Of a DNA stretch of 47,248 bases, positions 14,617 to 25,178 are shown piece after piece. The position numbers and the translations under genes are program-made. Positions within the stretch are counted from its first letter, which is position 1; each line of letters begins with the position of its first letter. The DNA is from Erysipelotrichaceae bacterium (lineage in GTDB: Bacteria > Bacillota_I > Bacilli_A > Erysipelotrichales > Erysipelotrichaceae). Under the pieces are notes generated by a model. It worked only from the letters and a program-made list of their open reading frames with translations, ran no database searches and had not been told where the DNA came from. Location: the NCBI GenBank assembly GCA_017512285.1, contig JAFWGU010000012.1, positions 1-47,248 of the forward strand. Direction: 5' to 3'.

Positions 14617-17600
14617 ATGAGCAAAGACAATGCATACCGCCTCGTACATAACGGCAAAAAAGCGGTACGTAGAGATTATTCAAAAGTAAGTGGAACCCTA
14701 GAACTTCCAAATCTCGTTGAAATTCAGACCAGTTCATTTGAATGGTTTAAGAACGAAGGCTTGCGCGAAGTTTTTGATGAAATATACCCGATCGAAAACA
14801 GAGATGGAAACATCACACTGAAGATCAAGGGATACAGATTCGACGAGCCAAAATATGATGCAGATGAATGTAAAATCAGAGAGCTGACCTATTCAGCTCC
14901 TATTCGTGCGTCTATGGAGTTGGTAATTGAAGACGAAAACACCGGTGAGATCAACACCAAGGATGAAGAGGTCTTCTTAGGAGAATTCCCGATTCTGACT
15001 CCGACAGGAACATTTATCATTAACGGTGCAGAAAGAGTTATCGTTTCCCAGATCGTAAGATCACCTGGCGCTTATTATTCAATGGATGTTGAAGATAAGA
15101 CAGGAAGAGACATTTACAATTCTGAGCTTATCCCAAGCCGTGGCACATGGCTGGAATTCATGACTGACAGCAAGAAGAGCAATGTCGGCCGTGTTATCAA
15201 CGTAAGCGTGGACCGTAAGCGTAAGATCATATCATCAATTTTACTTAAGGCCATCGGTATGTCACTGAACGTAGAGAAAGGTGAGAATACTTTTGCTACG
15301 GACGATTTCAAGAAATACATGGAAGCCATGGAATGGCCTGTTTACGATGTTGAACAGGAAACCGACCAGAGAGAGTTCCTTAATTTATATCTGTTAATGT
15401 ATACGGCAGTATTCGGCAATTACGAAGAAATCGTCAATACACTGATTACAGATAAGGAATCTTTACAGACCAGAGCTTTATTCGCCATCTATGAGAACCA
15501 GCGTCCTGATGAACGTCCAACAGAGGAAGGTTCATACAACTTAATGAACGCCAAGTTCTTTGATGCACGTCGTTACGACCTGAATAAGGCCGGCCGTTAT
15601 AAGGTAACCAAGAAATTAGGTGCCTATGCCAGAACAAGGGGAACCGTGCTGGCAGAAGACCTGGTTGACGAAAATGGTAAGGTTGTATTAAAGAAGAATA
15701 CTAAGATTGACACCAAGGAACTGGTAGCTCAGGTAAGAGATACCTTAGCCAAGGGTGTTTACATGACTGCATTACCTCATAAGTATGCTTTCTCACATCC
15801 AGACACTGTCAAGATTCCGGTAAGCTACAACAATGGCTTAGTCGGAAGAATCCTGGCTCACAACGTTGAAGGTAGCAAACTGTATCTTGAAAAGGGTACC
15901 GTTCTGACCGAAAGCGATGTCAAGTCACTGATCAAGAACAAGGTCATCGATGTAGAAGTATATGGCGGCGTTTACGCAGTCGGTGTTGAACTGAACGAAA
16001 AGAACGTCATTTCAACATTGAATTACGGTTCACGTCTGTACTCACTGGGAAGACTGGTTGACGACAAGGGCATGGATGTCGAAATCGACGAAGAACTTGT
16101 CATTGACCGTTACATCCCGGATATGGAAGAACCAACGATGTCAAACGAATACCGTCAGTGGCTCGTTTCAAAGGTAAAGGGCGGCGAAACCTACACATTA
16201 TATCTGGTAGGAAGCGCCAACCAGGTACTCTTTGTCAAGAAGAGCGCTGCTGACAAGGAAACCATCAAGATCATCGGTATTGACCCATTCACGCTGAAGA
16301 AGACGATCATTACCGGTGACATGTACGCACAGTATTCATACATGCTGAATCTGATGGATGGCATCGGCTCTGTTGACGACATTGACCAGCTGGGCAACCG
16401 TCGTATCAGAACTGTCGGTGAATTAATTCAGAATCAGTACAGAATCGGCTTAAGCCGTATGGAAAAGAACGTCAAGGAAAAGATGTCAATTACTGAAGTG
16501 GCTAACCTGTCACCGAAGAACCTGACAAACATCAGATCTTTGACAATGGCCATCAAGGAGTTCTTCTCAAGTTCTCAGCTGTCACAGTTCATGGACCAGC
16601 AGAACCCATTGGCTGAACTGACAAACAAGCGTCGTATTTCAGCCTTAGGTCCTGGCGGACTGACCAGAGAGAGAGCAGGATTCGAAGTACGTGACGTTCA
16701 CGCAACTCACTATGGAAGAATCTGTCCTATCGAAACTCCTGAAGGACCGAACATCGGATTGATCAACTACCTGACATCATATGGCAAGGTAAATGAATAT
16801 GGATTCATCCAGACTCCATACCGTATCGTCGAAAGAGAGACCGGTAAGGTTCTGGAAGACGTAATGTACTTATCTGCAGATGATGAAATGGATTACATCA
16901 TCGCCCAGGCAAACGAAGTCAAGGACGGCTATCTGGTAAACGAACAGTGTGTCTGCCGTTATCAGACAGAAACCGTCATGATGCCTAAGGACAGAGTAGA
17001 ACTTGTTGACGTATCTCCAAAGCAGATCATTTCAGTCGCTGCCGCCTGCATTCCATTCCTGGAAAACGACGACGCAACCCGTGCTCTGATGGGTGCCAAC
17101 ATGCAGCGTCAGGCTGTTCCTCTGCTGAAGCCGCATTCACCGAATGTCGGAACAGGCATGGAATACCGTGTTGCCAAGGACTCAGGCAGTGCATTGGTAG
17201 CTGCCAATGACGGTGTGGTAACCTACGTTGATGCAGAACGTATCGTAGTAGATGAAAACGGACACGAACATGAATACAGATTATCCAAGTTCCGTCGTTC
17301 AAATGCCGGTACCTGCGTTAACCAGAGACCAATCGTTGAGTTAGGCGAAAAGATCGATGCCGGTGACATCCTGGCTGACGGACCGTCAATGGAAAACGGT
17401 GAACTGGCTTTAGGTCAGAACGTCAAGATCGCCTTCATGACATGGCACGGCTACAACTATGAGGATGCCGTCATCATGTCAGAGAGAATGGTAAAGGATG
17501 ACATCTTTACATCAATTCACATTGAGGAATACTCAATTGAATGCCGTGATACGAAGTTAGGTCCTGAGGAAATCACCAGAGACATTCCTAACGTATCATC

Positions 17601-18768
17601 AGAAAGCTGCCGCAACCTTGACTCAAGAGGTATCGTAATGATCGGTGCCGAAGTTAAGGAAGGCGACGTATTAGTCGGTAAGGTAACCCCTAAGGGACAG
17701 AGTGAAGTATCTCCTGAAGAAAAGCTGCTGCTTGCCATCTTCGGTGAAAAGAGCAGAGAAGTCAGAGACAACTCACTGAAGGTTCCTCATGGCGGTGCCG
17801 GTATCGTACAGGATATCAAGATCTTCAACCGCAAGGACGGACATGAACTGTCACCTGGCGTCAATGAAGTAGTCAAGGTATACATCGTTCAGAAACGTAA
17901 GATTTCTGAAGGTGACAAGATGGCAGGCCGTCATGGTAACAAGGGCGTTATCGCCAAGATCTTACCTGAGGAAGACATGCCATATCTGCCAGATGGTACC
18001 AAGATCGATATCATGCTGAACCCGTTTGGCGTACCTAGCCGTATGAACATCGGTCAGGTATTGGAAGTACACCTGGGCTTAGCTGCTGAAAAGCTCGGCT
18101 GCAAGTTCGCTACTCCGGTATTTGACGGTATCAACAACGACGAATTAATGGAAATCCTGAAGGCTACAAATGCTTCACCAGACGGAAAGACCGTTCTTTA
18201 CGACGGTCAGACCGGTGAGCCTTTCGATGAAAGAGTAGCCGTAGGTGTCATGTACATGATCAAGCTGGCTCACATGGTTGACGATAAGCTGCATGCAAGA
18301 GCTACCGGTCCATATTCATTAGTCACACAGCAGCCTCTGGGTGGTAAAGCTCAGAACGGCGGCCAGCGTTTCGGTGAAATGGAAGTCTGGGCACTTGAGG
18401 CATACGGTGCTGCCTATACTCTGTCAGAAATCTTAACTGTTAAGAGTGATGACATTACAGGCCGTACCAGAACTTACGAAGCCATCCTGAAGGGCAAGCC
18501 GATTCCGGATCCAAGCATCGGTGAATCATTCAGAGTTCTGACTCACGAGTTACAGGCTCTGGCACTTGATGTCAAAATCTTCGACAAGGATGGAACCGAA
18601 ATCGATCTGTCTCAGCATGATGAGGATGTCAAGGCATCTGCACCAGTTCAGGGAGACACTGTCGCAACCAAGGAAGACGAAGACCTGTTGCTGAACAACG
18701 AACCGGAAGAAGCTCCGGAAGCTGCAGTAGTAGGCATCGACGACTTCTATGATTACGTAGATATGTAG
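14617..18768 (+). CDS. rpoB: DNA-directed RNA polymerase subunit beta
   Basis: A 1383-residue beta subunit of the transcribing enzyme. Family segments are all present: the rifampicin cluster around residues 655-680 ([17 protein letters not shown]), the [18 protein letters not shown] run, and the active-site [24 protein letters not shown] region near residue 1105. At residue 670 the cluster reads [10 protein letters not shown] where most bacteria have LTHKRR: Asn replaces the residue equivalent to E. coli His526, a known rifampicin-resistance position. ATG 14617 is preferred over GTG 14608 because AGGAAAGGG then lies 8 bases upstream. Confidence 0.98.
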   Translation: MSKDNAYRLVHNGKKAVRRDYSKVSGTLELPNLVEIQTSSFEWFKNEGLREVFDEIYPIENRDGNITLKIKGYRFDEPKYDADECKIRELTYSAPIRASMELVIEDENTGEINTKDEEVFLGEFPILTPTGTFIINGAERVIVSQIVRSPGAYYSMDVEDKTGRDIYNSELIPSRGTWLEFMTDSKKSNVGRVINVSVDRKRKIISSILLKAIGMSLNVEKGENTFATDDFKKYMEAMEWPVYDVEQETDQREFLNLYLLMYTAVFGNYEEIVNTLITDKESLQTRALFAIYENQRPDERPTEEGSYNLMNAKFFDARRYDLNKAGRYKVTKKLGAYARTRGTVLAEDLVDENGKVVLKKNTKIDTKELVAQVRDTLAKGVYMTALPHKYAFSHPDTVKIPVSYNNGLVGRILAHNVEGSKLYLEKGTVLTESDVKSLIKNKVIDVEVYGGVYAVGVELNEKNVISTLNYGSRLYSLGRLVDDKGMDVEIDEELVIDRYIPDMEEPTMSNEYRQWLVSKVKGGETYTLYLVGSANQVLFVKKSAADKETIKIIGIDPFTLKKTIITGDMYAQYSYMLNLMDGIGSVDDIDQLGNRRIRTVGELIQNQYRIGLSRMEKNVKEKMSITEVANLSPKNLTNIRSLTMAIKEFFSSSQLSQFMDQQNPLAELTNKRRISALGPGGLTRERAGFEVRDVHATHYGRICPIETPEGPNIGLINYLTSYGKVNEYGFIQTPYRIVERETGKVLEDVMYLSADDEMDYIIAQANEVKDGYLVNEQCVCRYQTETVMMPKDRVELVDVSPKQIISVAAACIPFLENDDATRALMGANMQRQAVPLLKPHSPNVGTGMEYRVAKDSGSALVAANDGVVTYVDAERIVVDENGHEHEYRLSKFRRSNAGTCVNQRPIVELGEKIDAGDILADGPSMENGELALGQNVKIAFMTWHGYNYEDAVIMSERMVKDDIFTSIHIEEYSIECRDTKLGPEEITRDIPNVSSESCRNLDSRGIVMIGAEVKEGDVLVGKVTPKGQSEVSPEEKLLLAIFGEKSREVRDNSLKVPHGGAGIVQDIKIFNRKDGHELSPGVNEVVKVYIVQKRKISEGDKMAGRHGNKGVIAKILPEEDMPYLPDGTKIDIMLNPFGVPSRMNIGQVLEVHLGLAAEKLGCKFATPVFDGINNDELMEILKATNASPDGKTVLYDGQTGEPFDERVAVGVMYMIKLAHMVDDKLHARATGPYSLVTQQPLGGKAQNGGQRFGEMEVWALEAYGAAYTLSEILTVKSDDITGRTRTYEAILKGKPIPDPSIGESFRVLTHELQALALDVKIFDKDGTEIDLSQHDEDVKASAPVQGDTVATKEDEDLLLNNEPEEAPEAAVVGIDDFYDYVDM

Positions 18769-18781
18769 GAGGTACTTGGAA

Positions 18782-21700
18782 ATGAATATTAATGATGTAG
18801 CTTCTATAAAAATCGGACTGGCTTCACCTGAGAGAATTCTTGAATGGTCTCATGGCGAAGTAAAGAAACCTGAAACCATTAACTACCGTTCACAGAAGCC
18901 GGAACGCGACGGTCTGTTCTGCGAACGTATCTTCGGACCTACCAAGGACTGGGAATGTTACTGTGGTAAGTACAAGAAGGTAAGATACAAGGGTGTCATC
19001 TGCGACCGCTGCGGTGTTGAGATCACCAGAAGCGCAGTCAGACGTGAACGTATGGGTCACATCCAGCTGGCTGCTCCTGTTACTCACATCTGGTACCTGA
19101 AGGGTACCCCAAGCAGAATGGCTCTGTTACTGAACGTTGCTCCAAAGGCACTTGAGGAAGTAGTTTACTTCGTAAGCTGGATCGTAACTGATCCAAAGGA
19201 TACTGACCTTGAATACAAGCAGGTACTGTCTCCAAGAGAGTACGCTGAAAAGGTTCAGGAATACGGCTTAGGCAAGTTCACTGCCAAGATCGGTGCTGAA
19301 GCAATCAAGACATTACTAGAACAGGTAGACATCGAAAGGGAATACAACGCTCTCATCGAGGAACTGAGCACAGCTCAGGGTGAAAAGCGCAAGAAGCTGA
19401 TCAAGCGTCTGGATACAGTCAATGCATTCAGAGAGTCAGATCAGAAGCCTGAGTGGATGGTACTGACCGTATTACCGGTCATTCCACCTGATTTAAGACC
19501 TATGTTACAGCTGGACGGCGGCAGATTCGCTACAAGCGACCTGAACGACTTATACCGCCGTATCATTACCCGTAACAATCGTCTGAACAAGCTGCTGGAG
19601 TTAGGTACTCCTGCCATCATCGTTCAGAACGAAAAGCGTATGTTACAGGAAGCCGTTGACGCATTGATCGATAACGGACGCCGCAGCAAGCCGGTAACCG
19701 GCGCAGGCAACCGTCCGTTAAAGTCACTGTCTCACAGCCTGAAGGGCAAGCAGGGAAGATTCCGTCAGAACCTCTTAGGTAAGCGTGTTGACTTCTCTGG
19801 CCGTTCAGTTATCGCCGTAGGACCGAATCTCAAGATGTACCAGTGCGGTATTCCGAGAGAAATGGCCTTACAGCTGTTCAAACCGTTCGTTATTAATGAA
19901 ATCGTATATCAGGGCATAGCCGGCAACCCGAAGACAGCTGAAAAGCTGATCGACAGAGTTGACCCGAGAGTATGGGACATCGTAGAACAGGTTGTCAGAA
20001 ACCATCCTGTATTACTGAACCGTGCTCCTACACTGCACCGTCTTGGTATCCAGGCCTTCATGCCTAAGCTGGTTGAGGGTCGTGCCATCCGTCTGCACCC
20101 GTTAGTATGTACAGCATTCAACGCTGACTTCGACGGTGACCAGATGGCCGTACACGTACCTTTAAGCGAAGAGGCATGTGCCGAAGCCAAGGTACTGATG
20201 CTGGGTTCAAACAACATTCTGTCACCAAAGGACGGCAAGCCTATCGTTACCCCGTCACAGGACATGGTACTCGGTAACTTCTATCTGACAATGGAAGAAA
20301 CCAGGGAGGAATTCCTCCAGGAAGCTGCCCACCTGAGAAAGATCGGTGACGAAAAGTCAGCCCAGATGTGGGAAACCTACGCAGCCAGCGAAGGCAGAGT
20401 CTACAAGGACGTAGACGAAGTCATGATGGCATATGATGAAAAGCAGACTCATCTGCACACCAGAATGGCCATCAGAGCAAGCTCACTGCACAAGGAATTC
20501 TTTACACCTGAACAGAATGAAAAGTTCTTAATAACAACTGTAGGAAAGATCATCTTCAATGAGGTCTTCCCGTCAGACTTCCCATACATCAACGAAGTCA
20601 AGGGTGACTGGAACGTCAGACTGCCTGATGAATATTTTGTTGAATATGGAACTGACATCCCTGCCTACATTGCCGCAATGCCGGAGCACAAAGCCGTCAG
20701 CAAGAAGGCATTAGGACAGGTAATTGCCGAAGTATATGCAAGATATGCCAACAAGCCTGAGAACCAGGCAGGTGACATTGAAGGTCAGGACTACCATGGT
20801 GAAGACCAGACATTCGTATACTTTGACAGAATCAAGGATAACGGATTCAAGTTCTCAACCGTTGCCGGCATGACCATCTCCCTGGACGACATCAAGGTTG
20901 CTCCAAACAAGCAGGAATATGTCGAAGAGGGCAGAAAGCAGGCCGACCAGTTAATGAGACTGTACCATCGTGGATTACTGACTGAACCTGAATGGGAAAG
21001 ACAGTTAGTAGACCTGTGGGGTGGCATCAAGGACAAGATCGGTGATGAATTAATGGCATCACTTCCGAAGAAGAACCCTATCAACATGATGGCCGTATCC
21101 GGTGCCCGTGGTAACAAGTCACACTTTACTCAGCTGGCCGGTATCCGTGGACTTATGAGTAAGCCTACGCAGGCCAAGAGTGCCAAGGGCTATCAGAGAT
21201 CAATCATCGAGGTTCCTATCTATTCATGTTTCCGTGAAGGACAGAACGTAAGTGAGTTCTTCATTGCGTCACATGGTATCAGAAAGGGTCTGACTGACAC
21301 TGCTCTGAAGACTGCATCATCAGGTTATCTGACAAGAAGACTTGTTGACGTAGCTCAGGACGTAGTAGTTGAAGAAGACGACTGCGGAACAGATAACGGA
21401 TATCTGGTAGAAGACATCATCGACAGAAAGAGCAATACCGTAATTGAGCCTCTGTTTGACAGAATCGTCGGCAGATATTCAAAGGAAGACATCGTTGATC
21501 CTGAGACAGGTGAACTGATCGTCGCAGATGATGAGTTCATCGATGAGGAAAAGGCTGCCAGGATCGTTGGTGCCGGCATCAAGCAGGTACTGATCAGAAA
21601 CGCCTTCGTCTGTAAGTCAGAACACGGTGTCTGCCGCAAGTGCTATGGCCGTAACATGGCAACCGGTAAGATGGTTGAAAACGGTGAGGCCATTGGTATC

Positions 21701-22666
21701 ATGGCTGCTCAGTCAATTGGTGAACCAGGTACTCAGCTGACAATGCGTAACTTCCATACCGGCGGTGTTGCCAACGCTGAAGGTGACATCACTCAGGGTC
21801 TTCCTCGTGTTGAGGAACTGTTTGAGGCACGCTGCCCGAAGCACCCGGCATTATTAGCCAAGATTTCCGGTGAGATCACAGCGATCGAACCGAGTGATGA
21901 TAACAGCGGTACAAAGATCGTTGTTACAAACGAAACAGAAAGCATTGAACACAAGGCTGACATGACTCAGGTGATCCGTTCATGGCTGAAGGTCGGTTCC
22001 ACGATCGAAGCCGGTGACAAGCTCACTGAAGGTCAGGTCAATCCTAAGGAACTTATCGAGGTTGCAGGTGTTGAAGCTGTTCAGAATTACATCCTGAAGG
22101 AAGTAAAGAAAGTTTACCAGGCTCAGGGTATCGACATCTCCGACAAGCACCTTGAAATCATGATCTGCCAGATGTTAAGAAAGGTAGTCATTACCGAAGG
22201 CAACGACACCGGATTATCAGCTGGTACCCAGATCAGCAAGCCGAGAATTACTGAAGTTAACATGGACGTACTGCTTAACGGCGGTATCCCTGCCAAGTTC
22301 ACGCCTACGCTGTTAGGTATCTCCAAGTCATCAGTTGAAACTGACTCATGGCTGTCAGCCGCTTCCTTCCAGGAGACGACAAAGGTACTTACGGACGCAG
22401 CCGTAAAGGGCAAGGTTGATACATTAAGAGGTCTTAAGGAAAACGTCATCATCGGTAAGAAGATCCCGGCAGGCACCGGTTGCAATGCTGAAAGAGAAAG
22501 CACTGTCATCATCAGAGAAAGAGCTGAAAAGGCCCGTGAACTGAAGGCACAGAGACTGGCAAATGAAGAGGCTGAAAACAACAGCCGCATGCAGGAAATG
22601 GTTTCAATCCCTGACCTGCTGGACAATGAGCCGGAACAGACTGCTGAAACAGATTCAGCTGAATAA
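18782..22666 (+). CDS. rpoC: DNA-directed RNA polymerase subunit beta'
   Basis: A 1294-residue beta' subunit. The catalytic NADFDGD, which binds the active-site Mg, is at 447-453. The N-terminal zinc site has C59, C61, C74 and C77. The second zinc site lies in the [14 protein letters not shown] region, and the trigger-loop region with [19 protein letters not shown] follows. There is no lineage-specific insertion. ATG 18782 is preferred over a TTG at 18776, with AGGAGG 9 bases upstream. It is cotranscribed with rpoB and ended by a strong terminator. Confidence 0.98.
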   Translation: MNINDVASIKIGLASPERILEWSHGEVKKPETINYRSQKPERDGLFCERIFGPTKDWECYCGKYKKVRYKGVICDRCGVEITRSAVRRERMGHIQLAAPVTHIWYLKGTPSRMALLLNVAPKALEEVVYFVSWIVTDPKDTDLEYKQVLSPREYAEKVQEYGLGKFTAKIGAEAIKTLLEQVDIEREYNALIEELSTAQGEKRKKLIKRLDTVNAFRESDQKPEWMVLTVLPVIPPDLRPMLQLDGGRFATSDLNDLYRRIITRNNRLNKLLELGTPAIIVQNEKRMLQEAVDALIDNGRRSKPVTGAGNRPLKSLSHSLKGKQGRFRQNLLGKRVDFSGRSVIAVGPNLKMYQCGIPREMALQLFKPFVINEIVYQGIAGNPKTAEKLIDRVDPRVWDIVEQVVRNHPVLLNRAPTLHRLGIQAFMPKLVEGRAIRLHPLVCTAFNADFDGDQMAVHVPLSEEACAEAKVLMLGSNNILSPKDGKPIVTPSQDMVLGNFYLTMEETREEFLQEAAHLRKIGDEKSAQMWETYAASEGRVYKDVDEVMMAYDEKQTHLHTRMAIRASSLHKEFFTPEQNEKFLITTVGKIIFNEVFPSDFPYINEVKGDWNVRLPDEYFVEYGTDIPAYIAAMPEHKAVSKKALGQVIAEVYARYANKPENQAGDIEGQDYHGEDQTFVYFDRIKDNGFKFSTVAGMTISLDDIKVAPNKQEYVEEGRKQADQLMRLYHRGLLTEPEWERQLVDLWGGIKDKIGDELMASLPKKNPINMMAVSGARGNKSHFTQLAGIRGLMSKPTQAKSAKGYQRSIIEVPIYSCFREGQNVSEFFIASHGIRKGLTDTALKTASSGYLTRRLVDVAQDVVVEEDDCGTDNGYLVEDIIDRKSNTVIEPLFDRIVGRYSKEDIVDPETGELIVADDEFIDEEKAARIVGAGIKQVLIRNAFVCKSEHGVCRKCYGRNMATGKMVENGEAIGIMAAQSIGEPGTQLTMRNFHTGGVANAEGDITQGLPRVEELFEARCPKHPALLAKISGEITAIEPSDDNSGTKIVVTNETESIEHKADMTQVIRSWLKVGSTIEAGDKLTEGQVNPKELIEVAGVEAVQNYILKEVKKVYQAQGIDISDKHLEIMICQMLRKVVITEGNDTGLSAGTQISKPRITEVNMDVLLNGGIPAKFTPTLLGISKSSVETDSWLSAASFQETTKVLTDAAVKGKVDTLRGLKENVIIGKKIPAGTGCNAERESTVIIRERAEKARELKAQRLANEEAENNSRMQEMVSIPDLLDNEPEQTAETDSAE

Positions 22667-22678
22667 GAAAAGAAAAAA

Positions 22679-22703
22679 GGTTTCCAATCGGAAACCTTTT
22701 TTT
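22679..22703 (+). terminator. Terminator of rpoBC
   Basis: GGTTTCC-AATC-GGAAACC followed by seven T: a textbook intrinsic terminator. An A-rich run on the other side allows use by the convergent aminopeptidase gene. Confidence 0.92.
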
Positions 22704-22709
22704 ACTTTA

Positions 22710-23933
22710 TCAGAATGCCCACTTGCCCTTGCGGAAGATCGGAACCGTCTTGCCCTCAAAGGTGATGGCATCGATGTCCAGACCCTCATAGCCGATCATG
22801 AAGTCGACGTGGATCATTGAATCGTTGATGCCGAGAGCACGGCACTCGTCAAGTGTCTTGTCCTCAAAACCCTTTATCGTATCGGCGAAGCCCATGCCTA
22901 ATGCCAGGTGGCAGGCAGCGTTCTCATCAAATAAGGTGTTATAGAACAGCATGCCTGATTCTGAAATAGGTGAGTTGACAGGTACCAGAGCGCATTCGCC
23001 AAGGTAAGCTGCACCCTCATCCATTGAGATCATCTGTTCAAGCAGCGCCTGATTCTTTTCGGCCTTAACCTCTACGGCCTTGCCGTTTTCAAAGCGTACG
23101 GAGAAGTTTTCAATCAGTTCGCCCTGATATGACAATGGCTTTGTGGCATATACGATGCCTTCTGCCTTGCCTCTCATCGGAGAGATGAAGCATTCTTCAG
23201 TCGGAATGTTCGGGTTGAAGAAGATGCCCTTCAGGCTGGTATCTCCGCCGCCCTTGAACTGAGCTTCCGGAATCATGCCGACGGTGAGGTCGGTGCCGTT
23301 TTTGCCCTTATAATGAAGTTCCTTAATGCCTATGGCATTGAGGTATTCACAGCGGTCATGCAGATCCTTATTATGAGCCTGCCATGAGGCGACAGGATCT
23401 TCCGTTACTCTGGAAGTAAACAGGATCTCTTCCCACAGTTTCTCAACGGCACGTCCCTTTGGTAATTCCGGGAACAGTTTCTTAGCCCAGGCAACGCCCG
23501 GTACGGCTGCGATGGTCCACTGATACTTGTTCTCTGCAGCATCTGAATATGGCTTGAGGATCGGCCAGCTCTTCTGGCTGGCCTTGGCAATCTTGGCCTG
23601 GTTGATGCCCTTTAAGCCATCAGGATCATCTGATTCAAGATAGATGCGGCATGGCAAAATGTCGACATAGTGCTGCAGACGGGCCTTTTCCCATTCTTCG
23701 ACCTTGGCCATTGTCGTAACGCTCTGATGGCGTACGTGGATCTTTTCCAGAGGCTGGTGGAAGAATCTGACCGTTACCTTCTTGGCTCCGGCCTTGTAGC
23801 ACTCATCAACGAGTATTTCCGTGAATCTGGGCTGTTCAATGCCGCAGGTAATGATTACTTCCTGACCCTTCTGAATGTTGGCACCGATCCTGGCTATCAG
23901 ACGGGCATACTTGCGTAGTACTGTTTGTTTCAT
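22710..23933 (-). CDS. Aminopeptidase, M29 family (AmpS/PepS-like)
   Basis: A 407-residue cytoplasmic metallo-aminopeptidase of the thermophilic/M29 family, which removes N-terminal residues from peptides using two metal ions. Candidate ligands are in the C-terminal half: LGECALV (Glu), FDENAACHLALG (His) and MIHVDFMIG (His and Asp). ATG at 23933 is chosen because AAGGAG lies 7 bases upstream; six codons of upstream open frame have no binding site. It converges on rpoC. Confidence 0.88.
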   Translation of the reverse strand: MKQTVLRKYARLIARIGANIQKGQEVIITCGIEQPRFTEILVDECYKAGAKKVTVRFFHQPLEKIHVRHQSVTTMAKVEEWEKARLQHYVDILPCRIYLESDDPDGLKGINQAKIAKASQKSWPILKPYSDAAENKYQWTIAAVPGVAWAKKLFPELPKGRAVEKLWEEILFTSRVTEDPVASWQAHNKDLHDRCEYLNAIGIKELHYKGKNGTDLTVGMIPEAQFKGGGDTSLKGIFFNPNIPTEECFISPMRGKAEGIVYATKPLSYQGELIENFSVRFENGKAVEVKAEKNQALLEQMISMDEGAAYLGECALVPVNSPISESGMLFYNTLFDENAACHLALGMGFADTIKGFEDKTLDECRALGINDSMIHVDFMIGYEGLDIDAITFEGKTVPIFRKGKWAF

Positions 23934-23962
23934 GTTAAGTCTCCTTGTCAATATTCGTAATA

Positions 23963-23993
23963 AGCCTCCTCTGCTTTAGCGACAGAAGAGGCT
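23963..23993. terminator. Hairpin between the tRNA pair and the aminopeptidase gene
   Basis: AGCCTC-TCTG pairs with CAGA-GAGGCT with one internal mismatch, and GTTTTTT follows on the plus strand. The transcripts expected here run on the minus strand, where only TTATTA follows, so termination of the tRNA transcript may be incomplete. Confidence 0.45.
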
Positions 23994-24002
23994 GTTTTTT
24001 CA

Positions 24003-24078
24003 TGGTGGAGAATATGGGGCTCGAACCCATGACCTCACCCCTGTGAAGAGCACGCTCTCCCGACTGAGCTAATTCTCC
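24003..24078 (-). tRNA. tRNA-Val (anticodon CAC)
   Basis: A 76-base cloverleaf with a perfect acceptor stem GGAGAAT/ATTCTCC, D stem GCTC/GAGC, anticodon loop TTCACAG (anticodon CAC, reading GUG) and T arm ATGGG-TTCGAGC-CCCAT; CCA is encoded. The anticodon stem TGCTC/GGGTG has three G-U pairs, which is weak. It is downstream of tRNA-Ala(CGC) on the same strand and shares the same 3' acceptor strand. Confidence 0.88.
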
Positions 24079-24109
24079 AGTACAGGCGATTGCCTGTTAT
24101 GTTCAATAA

Positions 24110-24185
24110 TGGTGGAGAATGCGGGGTTCGAACCCGTGACCTTCTGATTGCGAACCAGACGCTCTTCCAGCTGAGCTAATCCCCC
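24110..24185 (-). tRNA. tRNA-Ala (anticodon CGC)
   Basis: A 76-base cloverleaf with anticodon loop TTCGCAA (anticodon CGC, reading GCG) and encoded CCA. The acceptor stem GGGGGAT/ATTCTCC has the G3-U70 pair that defines alanine identity, plus an extra G5-U68 wobble. There is an A-C mismatch at the base of the T stem. It begins 4 bases after the stop of the DtxR-like gene, so both are probably on one transcript. Confidence 0.88.
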
Positions 24186-24189
24186 GGCA

Positions 24190-24552
24190 TTATTTGTTGA
24201 TGGCCTTCTTGACGGCGTTAAAGGTTGTATCGGATATGACATGCTCTATGCGACAGGCATCTTCGGTAGCTGTTTCCTCATCAACGCCGATCTTTACCAG
24301 AAGGGCGCTGAGGACCTGATGTCTCTCATAGATCTTCTCGGCAACTTCCCGTCCCGTTCTGGAAAGGGTAATGTAGCCGTTCTTGTCAATGTATATGTAG
24401 CTGTTTTCTCTTAATATCTTGAGACCGCGGGAAACTGACGGCTTTGAATAGCCCATTTCCTCACAGATGTCGATGGCTCTGACGTTTTCCTTTCTTCCTG
24501 AAAGAATGAGTATCGTCTCGAGATACATTTCTCCGGATTCCTGCAGACGCAT
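24190..24552 (-). CDS. DtxR-family iron-dependent repressor (short form)
   Basis: A 120-residue metalloregulator with an N-terminal winged helix (about 1-65) and a metal-binding dimerisation helix, but no C-terminal SH3-like domain. Ligand positions match DtxR rather than MntR: M9, then C100, E103 and H104 in DACRIEHVISD, with H78 in the place of an ancillary ligand. This suggests Fe(II) sensing. AAGGAG precedes the ATG. It is divergent from feoA-feoA-feoB, whose promoter carries two identical palindromes, so it is probably the repressor of that operon. tRNA-Ala follows 4 bases after its stop. Confidence 0.85.
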   Translation of the reverse strand: MRLQESGEMYLETILILSGRKENVRAIDICEEMGYSKPSVSRGLKILRENSYIYIDKNGYITLSRTGREVAEKIYERHQVLSALLVKIGVDEETATEDACRIEHVISDTTFNAVKKAINK

Positions 24553-24574
24553 TATTGATCACTCCTTATCTATT

Positions 24575-24580
24575 ATTATA
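24575..24580 (-). promoter_or_regulatory. -10 box for the DtxR-like gene
   Basis: TATAAT on the minus strand, 22 bases before the start codon. The -35 at 17 bases is poor (GTTTTA). Confidence 0.45.
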
Positions 24581-24617
24581 TCAGTTATTTATTGGAATAA
24601 AACATTGCTTTTTATCA

Positions 24618-24633
24618 GTTAGCACTTGCTAAC
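24618..24633. promoter_or_regulatory. Operator 1 of the feo operon (GTTAGC-N4-GCTAAC)
   Basis: A perfect 6-4-6 inverted repeat that covers the -35 box of the feo promoter. The identical half-sites with the same spacing recur at 24665-24680. A DtxR-like regulator is encoded next door and is the likely ligand protein. Confidence 0.75.
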
Positions 24634-24654
24634 TAAATACAAAAGGGGTAGAAT
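24626..24654 (+). promoter_or_regulatory. Promoter of the feo operon
   Basis: TTGCTA (24626-24631), 17-base spacer, TAGAAT (24649-24654). Operator 1 overlaps the -35; operator 2 lies just downstream of the expected start, so both steps of initiation could be blocked. Confidence 0.7.
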
Positions 24655-24664
24655 GTTTACGTTA

Positions 24665-24680
24665 GTTAGCGTAGGCTAAC
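24665..24680. promoter_or_regulatory. Operator 2 of the feo operon (GTTAGC-N4-GCTAAC)
   Basis: A second perfect copy of the palindrome, with centres 47 bases apart. It lies in the transcribed leader ahead of the first feoA. Two sites at this spacing permit cooperative binding. Confidence 0.75.
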
Positions 24681-24702
24681 CATAGAAATGGAGATGAGCT
24701 GC

Positions 24703-24915
24703 ATGCTGCCACTGTTATTGGCACCGGTAGGTGAAGCAAACGTAATAAAGAAGGTCAGCGGGAATCCCCAGATAAAGTCCCATCTGGAAACGCTGGGATT
24801 CGTACCTGGAACTGAGGTTACGGTTATCAATGAAATAGCAGGAAATCTGATCGTTAACATCAAGGAAACAAGGATAGCCGTCAGCAAGGAGATGGCTCAG
24901 AAGATAATGGTTTAG
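24703..24915 (+). CDS. feoA: FeoA-type ferrous iron transport accessory protein (first copy)
   Basis: A 70-residue SH3-like FeoA protein, thought to modulate FeoB at the cytoplasmic face. The family pattern is visible in HLETLGFVPGTEVTVINEIAGNLIVNIKETRIAVSKEMAQKI. Start candidates are 24688, 24694 and 24703; 24703 has GGAG 9 bases upstream, while 24688 has no binding site, so the shorter protein is preferred with moderate certainty. It is followed after 15 bases by a second feoA. Confidence 0.85.
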   Translation: MLPLLLAPVGEANVIKKVSGNPQIKSHLETLGFVPGTEVTVINEIAGNLIVNIKETRIAVSKEMAQKIMV

Positions 24916-24930
24916 TCAGGAGGGGAAGAT

Positions 24931-25152
24931 ATGAAAACACTGAAACAGGCCGCAATCGGATCAACGGTAACCGTTAAGAAGGTTCATGGTGAAGGCGCCA
25001 TCAAGCGCAGGATCATGGACATGGGTGTTACCAAGGGAGTAGAGATCTATGTACGTAAGGTCGCTCCGTTAGGAGACCCGATCGAAGTAACCGTTCGTAA
25101 CTACGAACTGTCAATTCGTAAGGCAGATGCCGAAATGATCGAAATAGCTTAG
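24931..25152 (+). CDS. feoA: FeoA-type ferrous iron transport accessory protein (second copy)
   Basis: A 73-residue FeoA-domain protein (RRIMDMGVTKGVEIYVRKVAPLGDPIEVTVRNYELSIRK), quite different in sequence from the first copy, so the pair is not a recent duplication. AGGAGGGG precedes the ATG. It lies between feoA1 and feoB in the same operon. Two FeoA proteins before FeoB occur in several Firmicutes. Confidence 0.9.
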   Translation: MKTLKQAAIGSTVTVKKVHGEGAIKRRIMDMGVTKGVEIYVRKVAPLGDPIEVTVRNYELSIRKADAEMIEIA

Positions 25153-25178
25153 AAACGATATTGAAGAGGAGATAAATC

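Noticed and set aside
22123-22626. Long open frame on the minus strand inside rpoC (and similar ones inside rpoB, nusG and rplL)
   Set aside because: Codes for low-complexity Ser/Leu-rich sequence antisense to highly conserved genes, has no ribosome binding site, and is explained by codon bias of the real gene.
23963-23993. Plus-strand terminator at this hairpin
   Set aside because: No plus-strand gene is known upstream (rpoC already ends at a strong terminator), so the plus-side T-run may be incidental; kept as a low-confidence hairpin.
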